A DNA stretch of 64,000 bases from Sipunculus nudus (Eukaryota; Annelida; Sipuncula; Golfingiida; Sipunculidae). The notes under the pieces are model-generated. The model was not told the DNA's origin. It searched no databases and worked only from the letters and a program-made list of their open reading frames with translations. The stretch covers positions 80,750,142 through 80,814,141 of the forward strand of contig CM049306.1 in the NCBI GenBank assembly GCA_026874595.1, in the 5' to 3' direction. The position numbers and the translations under genes are program-made. The number at the start of each line of letters is the position of its first letter. Position 1 is the stretch's first letter. Below are positions 1 to 11,709 of the stretch, one piece after another.

Positions 1-431
1 TGGTTTTCCAAGCAAATATTCCTTCCAAAACCTACATTTACCTGTTCATGTGTTCAGCTTAATCATGAACTCTGCATACAATATCGGTAAGAATTTCGCA
101 ACTGTCCAAGCTGCATAAAAATAAACTGGCAATGTTTAAAGATCAATTTATATGGTGTATGCAAGTAATCTGATCAACGTATGCCTTATTTAATTTTTGA
201 TTGCCCTTAGGCGTGATTTACTGTAAATATGAAGACATTATACACGACTGGATTAATAACTATCTTTGAATGAAAAAATAAATAAAATTCAAACGTTTTC
301 CGCGATTAAACGTAAGCATTACAAATTAACCAAGTCTGTACATGATGTATTTGGATAGTTTAGTTCAATTTATTAATCCTTGAAGCTCTGGCTGTTTCAC
401 GCTCGTCACGCAGCTATTTTACCCACTTCTG

Positions 432-690
432 CCGTTGTTTAAACCGCTGCTTTGGATAGCAAGTTTCTCTTGGTTCGACCACCAGGGTGATCACAGAACA
501 AAAAAGTATAATCAGACCAGTGAGATCGTGGTATTGCATCCAGCTCCAAACTTTAAACATACAACACCCGCTCTTGTTTGTCTGATTGTACTTGTGCTTG
601 CACGGGGCCATCCATATTCTTTGCTCTGCGCCCACCCTGGTGGTGTAAACCAGAGAACCTTGCCATAAAAAACAGCGGTTAAAACAAAAA
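432..690. mobile_element. Long palindromic MITE-like (foldback) element, copy A
   Basis: The left arm (about 432-490: AAACCGCTGCTTTGG, AGCAAGTTTCTC, ACCACCAGGG) is an imperfect inverted copy of the right arm (about 635-690: CCCTGGTGGT, GAGAACCTTGCC, AACAGCGGTTAAAA). The inversion continues inward (AATCAGACCAGTGAGATCG versus CGCTCTTGTTTGTCTGATT), so nearly the whole 260 bp can fold about a centre near 560. A related copy lies near 29905-30125. No ORF of its own; it sits in the decarboxylase intron. Non-autonomous DNA transposon is an inference from structure; no target-site duplication was resolved. Confidence 0.6.
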
Positions 691-766
691 GAGATCTGGG
701 ACGACTGCAGTGTATATGGCTGTTGTATCCGCACCACATATTAATTTATCCGTCCATTTATTCCAG

Positions 767-1229
767 CACTGGCAGATACCGCTCGGGGGACGGTTCCGTT
801 CACTTAAACTCTGGTTTGTTCTCCGTCTGTACGGAGTTCAGGGAATACAAATGCATATCAGAAAGGTAATAAAGCAGGCCGCTAACGCTGGGGGCCTGTC
901 AATGAGTATTATAGTTTCCTACATTGGGATATGCTACGTTTTAATACAATATTCTGTAACATTTGGGAGCATTTGCAGGTGATAAGGAACCCTCCCGCCC
1001 CCATAATCTAATTATGATCGAACTACCTTGGTTACAATAAGCTTTAAAATACATATTAAAACGTATTTTAGGAACAATGATATATACATATACTGTAATC
1101 TCCAGAACATCCTTTTTATTTCGGTTCGTATTAATCTGAATATTTTAAAATTTAATGCGATATCTTGTCTCTGACAAGTATGAATTCAACAATAACATTA
1201 TAATACAAACATCTCCTGGCTTTGCTATT

Positions 1230-1271
<42 letters not shown>

Positions 1272-2552
1272 CTCTCTAAAATTTCACTTAAAGAAACAAT
1301 TTGACCAATGATAATTTGATAGGAAAGGAGTATGCCTTCTATACAAAACAAAATATATATAAAAAACAAAGTATTTTTTTCTAAGGTATATGCAAAATTG
1401 GAAAGCTTTAGTCCTGTTTATTTATAGGAAATATCACCCTAAAGATGGCACGGTGGCGCATAGCTGCCTACTATGATATCGTAAGAAACGTAAGATTTGA
1501 TTAAATTAAACGATGCGTTTATTGTTATTCGGCTTCTTCTGCACAACAATGCTCTGTGGCCATTTAAGCTTAATGCATTTCTTTTCCACGCAGTGTGTTG
1601 TATTTCTTTTAGCAAATTGCGCTGGCGAAAAAATTTGAAGCCCTAGTAAAGGCAGACGACAAGTTTGAGGTCACAAATGACGTCATCATGGGATTAGTCT
1701 GCTTCAAATTAAAGGTTGGTTGTCATATTTTAATAAATACACCAACACATATTGATAACTCGGAAAATAAAACGCATAACGTTTGCTCAAATCCTTTTCG
1801 TTATATTTATATATTTATATTTATATTAATACTTGACTTTTTGTGGGCTTATATACACACTTACATCTATGGATAAAAATTTGTACAAAAATACATTATT
1901 TGAAGAATCTATTTTGTTCCTTGGCTGTTTACAGGCCATCGGGAGCAATCAAAATGGGCAACCTTGAATTTCATGATATGTATCGATTCTTTCAGGAAGA
2001 AAATAATGCATTTTATTTCAATGATTTTCAATAATCTTAAGCAACCCTTCTCAAAGGAACTATTGAAAATTTGATCAAGATACAAAAAAAGCATGAAAAG
2101 ATATTACTGTCAGTGTAAATGTAAAAAGTGTCAGGAGAGGGTTAATTGAATTTTAACAAGGAGGTTAAAAGGTAGACTCATATATCATTCGGCATGGCAA
2201 CTACTACATAAGGACTCGGCAGCCGCCCACTATGCATAAATGTGTCTTTAATTAGAGAATGGGTAGGCATTAAATTTTAACTTCAGCTTGCATAACTTTT
2301 CTAGTTTTAACCCCTTGATCTTAGCAAATGGTAATCTGTTTTCAGAATAATTCAAACGAAGTCAATGAGCGGTTACTGAAGAAAATAAATGAAGACGCCA
2401 GGATACATCTAGTGCCATCTATTGGGAAAGGCGTGTACTACCTGAGATTTGTCGTTACTTCTGCAAAGACAGAATCAAATGATATTGAATTTGCATGGGG
2501 TGTTATCAAGGAATTATCGGACAAAGTGCTCGGAGAATCTAGTGCAGCTTAA
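767..2552 (+). CDS. DDC: Aromatic-L-amino-acid decarboxylase, last three coding exons (5' part outside window)
   Basis: Three exons join in one frame: 767-865 (33 codons), 1613-1714 (34 codons) and 2346-2552 (68 codons plus stop TAA). Each is flanked by AG acceptors and GT donors, all phase 0. The product is the C-terminal ~135 residues of a group II PLP-dependent decarboxylase; the family is about 480 residues long. Seen: [20 protein letters not shown] in exon 1, GLVCFKLK closing exon 2, and [17 protein letters not shown] and YLRFVV in exon 3. These align without gaps to my recollection of animal DOPA/5-HTP decarboxylases and fit them better than histidine decarboxylase. Family role: decarboxylation of L-DOPA or 5-hydroxytryptophan in monoamine synthesis, in the cytosol. 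The usual GRRFRSLK is GGRFRSLK here. The PLP-lysine region would lie upstream of the window. Tyrosine decarboxylase is a less likely alternative. Confidence 0.9.
1234..1267. repeat. (AT)n microsatellite
   Basis: About 17 uninterrupted TA units in the decarboxylase intron between its first two visible exons. Confidence 0.95.
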
Positions 2553-3169
2553 ACAATGTGTGGTCTAGGGGTATATGTATTATTATAACATACCGTTTAA
2601 TCTCCAGGGGCCTAGCGCCAGTTGTCCTCTTAGTAGTTAGCACCCGTTATAATTTATAAAGGGGCCCATTCATCTATATGACCTTTATAAACTAAACGTC
2701 ATCCTTTGGAGCTTTATAAAAACCCAGAAATGTGGATATCACTGCACACAGGTTGCGTGTTTTGTTTATTTCAACATGTTTATCATATTATATAGGGGCC
2801 CGCCAGAATAATCAAAACAGATTCAACAAAAACATCTGGTTGCAAGTCAGGTAAGTTGGAGCTTTGCAAATGGCGTTTTGCAAAAAGTGAGCTTTTTTTG
2901 CAAAAAGGCAACCTAGCACCTGAGGTTGTAAATTTGCTGTGTTTACAAACACGTTGTTGGTAAGCAAGTTTATACATTCTGCACTGCAAAGAGCTGTTCA
3001 TAACCAGAATTACCCTTAGATCATTAATATATACATAGTCGAGTTGCCACCCAATATATTCCATAGCGAACCTATGAATTTTCTGAATTATAGCAGGTTT
3101 ATGATGTATTAATGATGGTAGGGGTCCACTGATAATTTGGAGTTGGGTTGTCCCCATCACGTGTTTAGA
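2553..3169. other. Downstream flank of decarboxylase gene; no gene seen
   Basis: Presumed 3' UTR and intergenic DNA. I see no AATAAA close behind the stop codon, so the 3' end of the transcript cannot be placed. The minus-strand open stretch at 2783-3160 has no recognisable domain and is probably chance. Confidence 0.5.
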
Positions 3170-3560
3170 CCTAGCCGTTGATGGCTGTTCATGGCCAAAG
3201 ATTCAATGAAGCCATGTTTACAACGATTCTTTTCGTATTTAAAATACTAATATGCAAATTAGAGGCGCCATTGGTCATTGGTGAAATATATACTTTCTCC
3301 GATATCTCAAGAACTAACCATGATAACTAGTTGAGCATTTCATGTAGACCTAGGTTTTCATTGTGAAAGATTCATATGAAACCATGTTAACAAATGTTTA
3401 GTCCGTGTTTAAAAATGTAACATGCAAATTAGGGTTTCCATGGATTAAACTCGCTGTCTTCAATATTTGAAACAATGGTTACTGGTCAAACATAATAACC
3501 TAGGTTTCCATGGCCAAGATTGGTAGCAAAGCATCTGGAAAAAAACTGTAACATAATCTT
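3170..3560 (+). repeat. Diverged tandem repeat, ~172-bp period, about 2.3 units
   Basis: Landmarks recur about 172 bp apart: ATGCAAATTAG at ~3251 and ~3423; GAAGCCATGTTTACAA at ~3208 against GAAACCATGTTAACAA at ~3377; GTTTTCATTGTGAAAGATTC against GTTCATGGCCAAAGATTC; and a partial third unit (AGGTTTCCATGGCCAAGATT) at ~3512. An inverted related unit lies at about 5835-6015. No coding potential. Element class unknown. Confidence 0.65.
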
Positions 3561-4259
3561 TATTAAGATAATCGCTTTATCGAAAGAACTAACCACAATA
3601 TTTAGTCAAACATTATATCAAGACTTAAGTTTTCACGTTTACTGAATCAAACAAAAACCTTATAAATAAGTTTTTAAGTGTATTTTATAACGAAGGCTTT
3701 CCTAAAGAAATAGCATTCTGCAATAATTGATAATATGAACTGACTCAGACGTTGGCTGGGGCGTTTGTTTTCGACCTCGAAGGGACACGGTTCAATACTC
3801 AATAATGCCTCCTGAGCTTCGCCCTGAGGTGTTCACGACAGGTTATGACCGTGTTATTCACACTTTGTGCATAAAAAAACCTTAGGTCGGATTTTCTTAA
3901 ATTAATATAAAGGCCAAAGTCCATGTCATTTTATCATTTTTTTTTCAATGCACAGTTCCATCGTCACGGAATAATTAAATCATAAGAAACATGATATTTT
4001 CGACTAGTAAGCCCTACCGGTCACAGATTTTTCCAAGATCACAAATTAGGAAATTTATTACGAAAAAAGTTAATAACTCGCATTATGATAGCTTCCAAAA
4101 GATCACGTTTGTCTAATATTAGCTTTTGTGCATATTATAACATCGGAAGCCTGTTATTGTAAAAATTGGCTGGATAATTTAAACCTGAGAAAACTGCTAA
4201 TGAAATCACCTGACATTGTTTCATGCAATGGACATAGACCCTGAATAGAATTAGCATCT

Positions 4260-5830
4260 CAAGACCAAGAGACGAGAAGCTCGCCTACTGCATGTGGAGT
4301 TAGTTTTCTTTCGTGGAATAAGAGTTTCACCAGATCCGATCAAATTAAGTCGGATCAGGCAGGCCAGAACCAGTTCCCTGGTCTGAATATTCATCAGTGT
4401 TTTAGTAATTAAGAAGTTTAATCAAACACTGAAGTGCATATAATGTAGTATAATATAGAGATGAATATGTTGGTCAAAGACCAAACCGCAAGACCGCTAA
4501 AGTCAAAGACCAGACTCGAAAGTACCCCCAAAATATTTAGAATTTGATACAATAGTTCCAGTATCTGATTAACAGATGCATTGATCGCCATGATTTTTTG
4601 CATGCATAAAGATCAGCGAGTGTTTTATCAGTTCCTGCAGGCTGGTGGCGCTACGTGTATTTTTTTTTCAATTTTACGTGCTCTGTTTTGAGACCTTCAA
4701 ATGAAGCAGTCGTCAATTAACAGAGCACAAATCGTAACTGATTGACCAAGCATTTTGAAACGTGACATCCCGAGAGGTCATTGAAAAATCTCTTTGAAAA
4801 CCTGAAAGTAAGTCTCTGTTACCCATATCCTTCAAGCTATGGGGTTTTTAATCCCACCAGAATAATTGATACAAAAGCTCCAGTGTTTGAATAACTGATG
4901 CATTGACATCATGCTTCTTTGCATGCATATAGATCATGGCGTGTTTTATCAGTTCCTGAAGACTGGTGGTGCACTTGTATTTTTTCAGTTTTTACGCATG
5001 TTGTCTCACTTTTTTTGAGACCGTGTGAAGTGGTCGTCCGTTAACAGGGCACAAATCGGTAATGTTGGACATAGAATCTTCTATCTTGACACCCAGAGAG
5101 GCCAATGAAACATCTCTTTCGGACACCTGAAGTTGGGTCTCTGTTACTGATATCCTTTGATCTATGGTACTCATAACCCCCCCCCCCCCACCCCCCAGCC
5201 AATAGTTAAACATTTGATACAAAAGAGCCAGTATCTGAATAACTAATGCATTAATCGCCATGATTCTTTGCTTGCATATTGGTCATGGGGTGTTTCATCA
5301 GTTCCGTTGGACTAGTGACGAATTTTTACACATCCTTTTTGCCTATTTTTGGAGACCTCAAGCGAAGCAGTCTGGCTGTTAATAGGCCACAAAATGTAAC
5401 TGTAAGAGCTAGAATCTACTAACTGTACATCAATGTACAAGGGCAAATTTCCTTAAAAACCTGAAATTATGTCAAGTGACCTATAGTCCGCAAAATATTT
5501 GAAAGATCATGATTTGAACACTCTTTAGGACAGATTTGCTTGATTGCATGGACAAAGCTGGACCTAGAAACTTCTAATTTGATTAAGATCCAGGCAGGTT
5601 CCTGTAAACATTTCTTGGAAATCCGAAATAATGTCACTGTTACCTATATTTTGCAAGCTGTGTGAAAGTACATTATTTAAACACACTGTCATTCAAATGA
5701 GCACAACCTGCAGGTGGATGTAGAGTAAGGTCACTGCACTCTGGGAGTCATTGTACCCGTTGTTCAAGGTTCCTTGAATTCATCTGAGCCTCATAGCCGA
5801 TGGGCCACTTGCAATCAGGCGGAATTTTCA
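4260..5830 (+). repeat. Composite repeat array with ~320-350-bp diverged units
   Basis: About three tandem diverged units. Landmarks such as GCATGCATA..GATCA and GTTTTATCAGTTCCTG recur near 4590, 4915 and 5270, and ACAGGGCACAAATCG-like and GTCTCTGTTACCCATATCC-like blocks recur between them. The right edge carries TTCAAGGTTCCTTGAATTC followed by GATGGGCCACTTG. The same units and the same right edge occur at 58870-59555. The open reading stretches inside are incidental. Family name not known to me; the style resembles dispersed molluscan repeats. Confidence 0.7.
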
Positions 5831-5834
5831 TCAA

Positions 5835-6015
5835 TGGCGGCCTTAATTTACATTTTAAAATTTAAATATAAAATTTGTCAATATGGTTTCGTTTGAATCG
5901 TTGCCACGAAAACGTAGGTCTAGACACAACATTCGACCATTTATCTTGGTTATAGTTCTTGAGTTATAGAAGAAATACAGTATTCGTCAATGGCGGCCCT
6001 AATTTGCATATTACA
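5835..6015 (-). repeat. Inverted copy of the 3170-3560 repeat unit
   Basis: The reverse complement of the unit near 3250-3425 matches here: ATATGGTTTCGTTTGAATC, GAAAACGTAGGTCTA, GGTTATAGTTCTTGAGTTAT, then ATGGCGGCCCTAATTTGCAT. A second ATGGCGGCC..AATTT copy precedes it at about 5833. The copy lies immediately right of the 4260-5830 array. Confidence 0.6.
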
Positions 6016-6019
6016 AAAA

Positions 6020-6965
6020 TAGACCAAGGCTGTCCTGTAGAACACCCATCTCAAAAGTGTTAGGGGACCCCTACCATCACAAATTCATAAAAAAGGCTTG
6101 TACTATAGACAGGTCATAAGTACTCTTTATTGGCATCTCGACTAGCACAGAGGAAACAAGAAATCACATTAATTAGTTATATAGTTATTGTGAAAAATGC
6201 TTAATGAAAATATCCAGACACCTTTCTTGCTTTCTGGGGCCATGTTTAACTGATGATTTTTACCCTTAGGAATGAATACTAACGTATTTTAGTCCAATTT
6301 ATTAACGTTTAAAAAAAAATCTGTTGATCGTTATCAATGTCCAGAGGTTCGTGTTGAAACATCAGCATGTAAATGTATCTGTTTCAGGGAATATATAAGC
6401 AATAAATCTAACCAATACACCAATATATTATTTGCATTCGTCTCTATAGGAGTGTTGGCATGGGTCTTGTACCCGGTCATTTGCTTATTACAAGTGTGTA
6501 GATGTCCTTGAAAATACATAAATCCCCAATAAATCATAATTAGTGTTCAGTTACTGATTCCCATGTCAAGTTGTGACTAAGATCAAGCTAAATCTGAAGC
6601 CAACTAGTAGACTTGTAAACGTGATAATACTGAATATGATTAAATATCGGAGGATAAGTTGAGCTAGTAATATATCACCGACAGATGAAATGCCACGAAA
6701 TCATTATTAAAAACACATAACAGTACTAACATGCGTTTATTTAAAGTTCATAATGATCTCTATAAAACTCCAGTAACTTCAAAAGATATGCTTGAACACA
6801 ATTACACACATTTCCGAGACTGTCCTGAGATTTAGAATCATTGTGTTGATGGGACTTTTTCCTGCCTGCATTTTTATATCAATTTAATAAATAGATTATT
6901 TTTTGGTATAATTGGCAAACATGTTTATATTTTCTGTGTTACCTTTATTTTTACCTTTGCAAAGA
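6020..6965. other. AT-rich intergenic stretch, nothing recognised
   Basis: I see no splice-consistent coding exon, RNA gene or clear repeat here. The minus-strand open stretch at 6334-6537 lacks recognisable motifs. Confidence 0.5.
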
Positions 6966-6967
6966 CA

Positions 6968-7115
6968 AGCTGCGGTGGTTATGTTTTCGGTGGCGTTGGT
7001 TTGTCTGTTTGACTGTTAGCAATATTACTCAAAAGGTTCCCAACGGAGTTTTATGAATTTTTTTAGAAAATGATACAAAGAACAATTGATTAGATTTTGA
7101 GTTTGATCCATTCGA
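6968..7115 (+). repeat. Dispersed GTTGGTTTGTCTG-type repeat, copy 1
   Basis: Contains GTTGGTTTGTCTGTTTG, CTGTTAGCAATATTACTCAAAA, then AACGGAGTTTTATGAATTTT and AAAGAACAATTGATTAGAT. The same ordered blocks occur at 8610-8765. From general familiarity, this motif string is dispersed through many invertebrate genomes; I do not assign an element class. Confidence 0.6.
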
Positions 7116-7339
7116 AAGTATCCCCGGAATGTGCTCTAGTGTTTTACGGGGTTTTATAACACTTAAGTTTACGCCGGGACGTAGCAGGTGGCGATATATG
7201 GCCCTCTTTGGAGTGCGAGTTGGGACGTCTCAGAGGACAATCATTGACGTCACTCCGCGTGTCCGTCCCTGGAAGGTGTCAGTTATTCTACGTACAGCAT
7301 GGGTTCATGGTTGTTGTTCGTTGTGTTCATAGTCCTGGG

Positions 7340-8600
7340 CCCTGTTGCAATAAGAATATAAATGACTAACAGACCCCATTGAAGAAAGACCCTAAGACCT
7401 GACTTTAGCAAGCCCCGAGATATGTCTGCTGCAGTGCGCTGTTTTAGCGTAAACCGGCTTATAAGTCCTGGGATTCCCAGTACTTATAAACTCCCTTTTG
7501 CAATGCCATCTATTTGTCGACAAGTGACACCTTTCGACCGCAGGTACATTGTCAATGCTCTTATTAATTTCTTGCGGAGTACATACAATTATTATCATAT
7601 TCGATCAACTTTTTTGTAAACATCATCTTATTATTAAAATAGTCAATAAATGTGACCATATCTTGTTTTGTTACGAGATAGAGAGATGCAAAAACGGAAC
7701 TGTTGACAATGCACGTGACATTTGATACAACCAGGCATAAAAAAATACAATAAAATATACATAAAAATAAGTGAGCAACGGACATTTCATATTTTTTTGT
7801 AAAACTACATAAATTTAACATGACATGGTCACATTATTTTTTTAATGTCCTGACAACTGGTTATAGTGGGTATCAAATTCTGCCTTTAAAAGGTTAAGAA
7901 TTTGTTGTGTATGAAAATATAGATATGCAAGACTCAATGAAATATATATTTGTAGGTAAGTCTGCAATGAATTCTGCTGCATTTTACTGATACTCCATTG
8001 ATAGCACAATAGTTTGTCTGGTTATCGTTACTGGTTCATTACAAAAGGTCTTCTTCAAATTTTATGAATAAATGGTACATATACAACTTCTCAACTTATG
8101 CGTAGCCTTTTCGCGTGCAGACGTAGCACGGTCTGTCAGATGTTCAAAAGTAAAACAAAACACTGTTGCGTTCAGATTCTCACAGCTTCGTTGTCAAGAT
8201 GCTACAAAGTTTGTTTATCAGCCTTCATCTGGGCTACGAGGGTGTATTTATGTAAGTTTCTTCACGATTTCAGTAATAACGTGTTAGTCTGCATATATTT
8301 CGGCTTTACCTGTTGATCAGGCGTGAATCATTTAATACTGATATATACCTCACCCGCTTAGACCTCAAAGTGGAGTTGTTGGAATGAGAAATTGTCTCCC
8401 AGTTGATCTTAAATATAGGCCTGCTATAAACAGTACCAGTATATCGATAGCTACGTTCCGTTCTCCGTAAACACAAATCTCTAGACCACGCTGTCTCGTC
8501 ACTTCTAAGACACCGATGTGAGGGCTGCCTTTTCCCTGTTCGTTTTCTGTGACACATTTCAAAATATAAATAAATCATAATATGCCTTGTTTTTGTTTAT
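7340..8600. other. Intergenic stretch, no gene recognised
   Basis: Several short open stretches on both strands lack conserved motifs or plausible splice partners. The block at about 7335-7480 (GGGCCCTGTTGCAATAAG, AAGACCTGACTTTAGC) resembles decayed dispersed repeat but has no second copy in the window. Confidence 0.4.
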
Positions 8601-8609
8601 ATTTACTGG

Positions 8610-8765
8610 TGGTAAAATAGGTAGTCAAACCGTTGGTTTGTCTGTGTGTTTGTTTGTCTGTTAGTAACATTAATAAAAACATTATCAACGGATTTTGAAA
8701 TTTTCAGGATAGCTCGTCATTGATACAAGAAACAGTTGATAAAACACAATTTCTAACTATTTTTT
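8610..8765 (+). repeat. Dispersed GTTGGTTTGTCTG-type repeat, copy 2
   Basis: Shares the block order of the 6968-7115 copy: GTTGGTTTGTCTG, CTGTTAGTAACATTAATAAAA, AACGGATTTTGAAATTTTCA, GATACAAGAAACAGTTGATAAA. Same orientation. Confidence 0.6.
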
Positions 8766-9266
8766 TTAATTTCTTTAAACTTTCTTATTTCGTCGACTTT
8801 ACAACATTCTTTTGAACAGCACCATGCATTATATGGGTCTAATGATAAAATTGTCTGAAGCGATGGAGGAACCCTGGACTAACTACATTGGCGTCCTCGC
8901 CTATTACGCTTTAACGTAGTAAAGCAGTAGAGTACTCCCTATAACATTTTAAGGGTCCTTATATCTACACCAAATACAAAAATGTCTTTTTCCCACTTCA
9001 GAACGTCAAACAGTTCTGGAAGTACAAACTGACAACAACGTAGTTCAAAACCAACTTTATCTGTAAATCCAAACGTCTATCACGTTAATGGTTTTAACAT
9101 GATGTAATAAATACCATTTAAACGCAAACATCTGTTAAACTGGCCGTATCTTTAATCTATTTGAAGCTCCCACTCATAGAGATCTACCTTGACGCAGTAT
9201 AAGTAAGATGTTGCGGTGATTTAGATGACATACATTGTTTGTAATAAAGAGTTAATGAACACAGTG

Positions 9267-9270
<4 letters not shown>

Positions 9271-9319
<49 letters not shown>
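9271..9319. repeat. (AT)n microsatellite
   Basis: About 24 AT units, uninterrupted, in intergenic DNA. Confidence 0.95.
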
Positions 9320-9320
<1 letters not shown>

Positions 9321-10145
9321 TGATGAAATTCAAATTAATCCATTCACCAATGTCGGCTGTAGTCCCTGAAGGAAACATTAACTAGTCTTGCATTATTTTG
9401 TAACTCGGAGTTACCTGTACTTCATCTCTCACACTTAAAACCATCCAACCTGCTTCAAGATCACTTTTGTCTGCTTATAAAATAGGTTAATTAAGTGGTT
9501 GCAATGGTAATATACATCCATAACTATACTCTATAATTCCAGCTAAAGGAGGAATACAAAAGATGATCATCATTTTTTTTAAGTAAGGCTTCATTCAGAT
9601 TTTTAGCAGCCCGCCATGGTAATTCAAGTGAAAGATCTAAATAAACAAGTCAAGAACCCAAGCTTAATGAAACAATAGTGTGTACCAAATTTAAAAGGTT
9701 TATCTCATATATAAATTCCCTCTAATTCGACTTTATCCAGACCTGTCTCCACGATTAACTATTTATATTGGTGATTAACAAGCAGAAAGGCATGATGCAT
9801 TTGAGTTGTACCTGTTGATTTTACCTAAATAGAAGTGTTGTTGCAGTTGCTTAAGTTCAGTCAAACCCTGCTTACCGCTCTGTTTCCATCTGGATAACAC
9901 CGAAAAGTGTTGTGTCACGTTAACTCTAGATGTACTAATCGGGTCAGTCAGTCTTGGTGTCTGAGCCACCTTAAACTCTTGCAACAATTTTATGGAAACT
10001 ACTTTTTACGTTATTCATCGCAATGCCCCGAAAATAAGGCAACAGTCATACACTTCTCAGAGCAAAAATTCATATCGGAAATCCAGTGCTTATAAGTTGC
10101 TCTGTTTAAAATTGAGTCAAGGCAAGTCGGGAATTGCCAAGAAAG

Positions 10146-10181
10146 GAATAGGTCAATAAAGACTCCCCCCCCCCCCCCCCA
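10146..10181. repeat. Poly(C) tract followed by CA-rich run
   Basis: A run of about 16 C followed by ACACCCACACCCC. One of many long G or C homopolymers in the window (also 10437-10458 G, 10895-10912 C, 13086-13104 G). Confidence 0.85.
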
Positions 10182-11429
10182 CACCCACACCCCATTCCCC
10201 AACATGCGACACATAATGTATCCGATGGATTTGTGTCCTGAAATAAATTTTATTAGATAAATTATATGCAGACTACATGTAAGATAATACAGCAAAATTA
10301 GTTCTCTATCAGCAATTTCAATCTTGAAGGTAACGAAGTCCATGTCCCTTTGAACTATCACTCGTACTACTTTTCAGTGGACATGCGTGTTTCAGTATTG
10401 TAGTATGTATGCCTGAACGTTTCGTCTTGGTTTAGTGGGGGGGGGGGGGGGGGGGGGGCATTCCCTGCAGACAGAAAAGCTGTGGAGTTCGTATGTTTGT
10501 GATATATGAAAGGAATGTCAAATGATTTATTACCATATTACCTTAAAGAGCAATGTTAAATTGATGGAAATTTACATATTTTTAGAAAAGAGTTATTTAT
10601 TCAAAGATCCATCGGCTGAGAGATTTTATTGAATAACATTACCTCATTATCTATGTCAGCATGTATATAGAGATTATTGTACTTCAGTTTTTACATGGAC
10701 TCATATATATGTACAGTTAGTATACATGTCACCTGCAACTGAGCAATAAAATATCATGTAAATATGGTCAAGATTTTTACAATCAACATTACCTATCAAC
10801 TTGGCAGTTTTAGAAAATGAGATCTAGCGACAACACCAACAAGATTTAAAGAGGAAATGTCGTTGGTTTGCACTAAGGGGAGGTCTAAAATGCACCCCCC
10901 CCCCCCCCCCCCAATGAAAAATTAGTCAAATATCCCCTGCTTGTTTAAACTGCTGGCAGAATTTTAAACCGCTCTAAACTAAACTATTTCCAGGGCTTCG
11001 GTGATTCATGTTTCTTTTTTAATTTCTATTGTCGGAGGGAACCGCCTCAATTTTTAATGCTTGCTCAAAGGGGCATAATCAGGAGCAATATTATGCCTAT
11101 TATTTCACACTATCAGTTCAGTTTTGCTTTATACAAAAGTTCCCCCAGCAAAACCATCCAAGCACACAGTCTCAGTAACTCGTATACGACTGTTTAACAG
11201 CTTGTTATTGTTCTGTATGTTGGTAAATACAGTCCACTTGTGTCTGTTTACCATAATAAGGCCGCAGACCGGAGGTCCGATTGTGAGCCCAACACGGCGT
11301 GTTTCAGCCAGCGGAACATGTATTACATTTGTTGGGCCAAGTCAGTCAGGGCCTCTCCTCATTGACACGTTGTGGCCCAGACGATGCACGCGCTGTGTTT
11401 ATGTTGACACCTATATGATCAGATTAACT

Positions 11430-11705
11430 GACAGGGCAGTATCACACGCTTCCTCTCATGTTATATCCTGGGTTTAACCAGAGTCGGTAACTTCTGCACG
11501 TGCGGGCCCTGGGTGTGTAATCAACCCCGTTGTTGGGTCATACCACCGAGGAAACCATCAAAGGGGCACTCGCTTGTCAGGGAAACACGGCGGTTGGGCA
11601 CCGCTTTCCAATGAAGCCGACAGAGCGCTCGGGGCTTAGATTCGAATCGTGATCTCCCGGCGTTGAGTCATGTGCTCTAGTCCTGAGCCCCAGAGGCAGG
11701 GCAGG
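11430..11705 (-). mobile_element. tRNA-derived SINE, copy 1 (inverted)
   Basis: Read on the minus strand, the head carries an A-box-like GGGGCTCAGGACTAGAG and a B-box-like GATTCGAATC about 45 bp later. The body follows: AACCGCCGTGTTTCCCTGAC, CTCGGTGGTATGA, CCCAGGGCCCGCA, then GAGAGGAAGCGTGTGATACT and GCCCTGTCA. The same body is at 31343-31739 on the plus strand. Homology stops near 11430. The tRNA origin is inferred from the Pol III boxes. Confidence 0.75.
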
Positions 11706-11709
11706 CGTT

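Noticed and set aside
414-739. Overlapping open stretches on both strands
   Set aside because: They fall within the palindromic MITE-like element; opposite-strand openness follows from the inverted repeat and no domain is visible.
2783-3160. 125-codon minus-strand open stretch
   Set aside because: No recognisable motif, odd composition and no splice partner; probably chance in AT-rich DNA.
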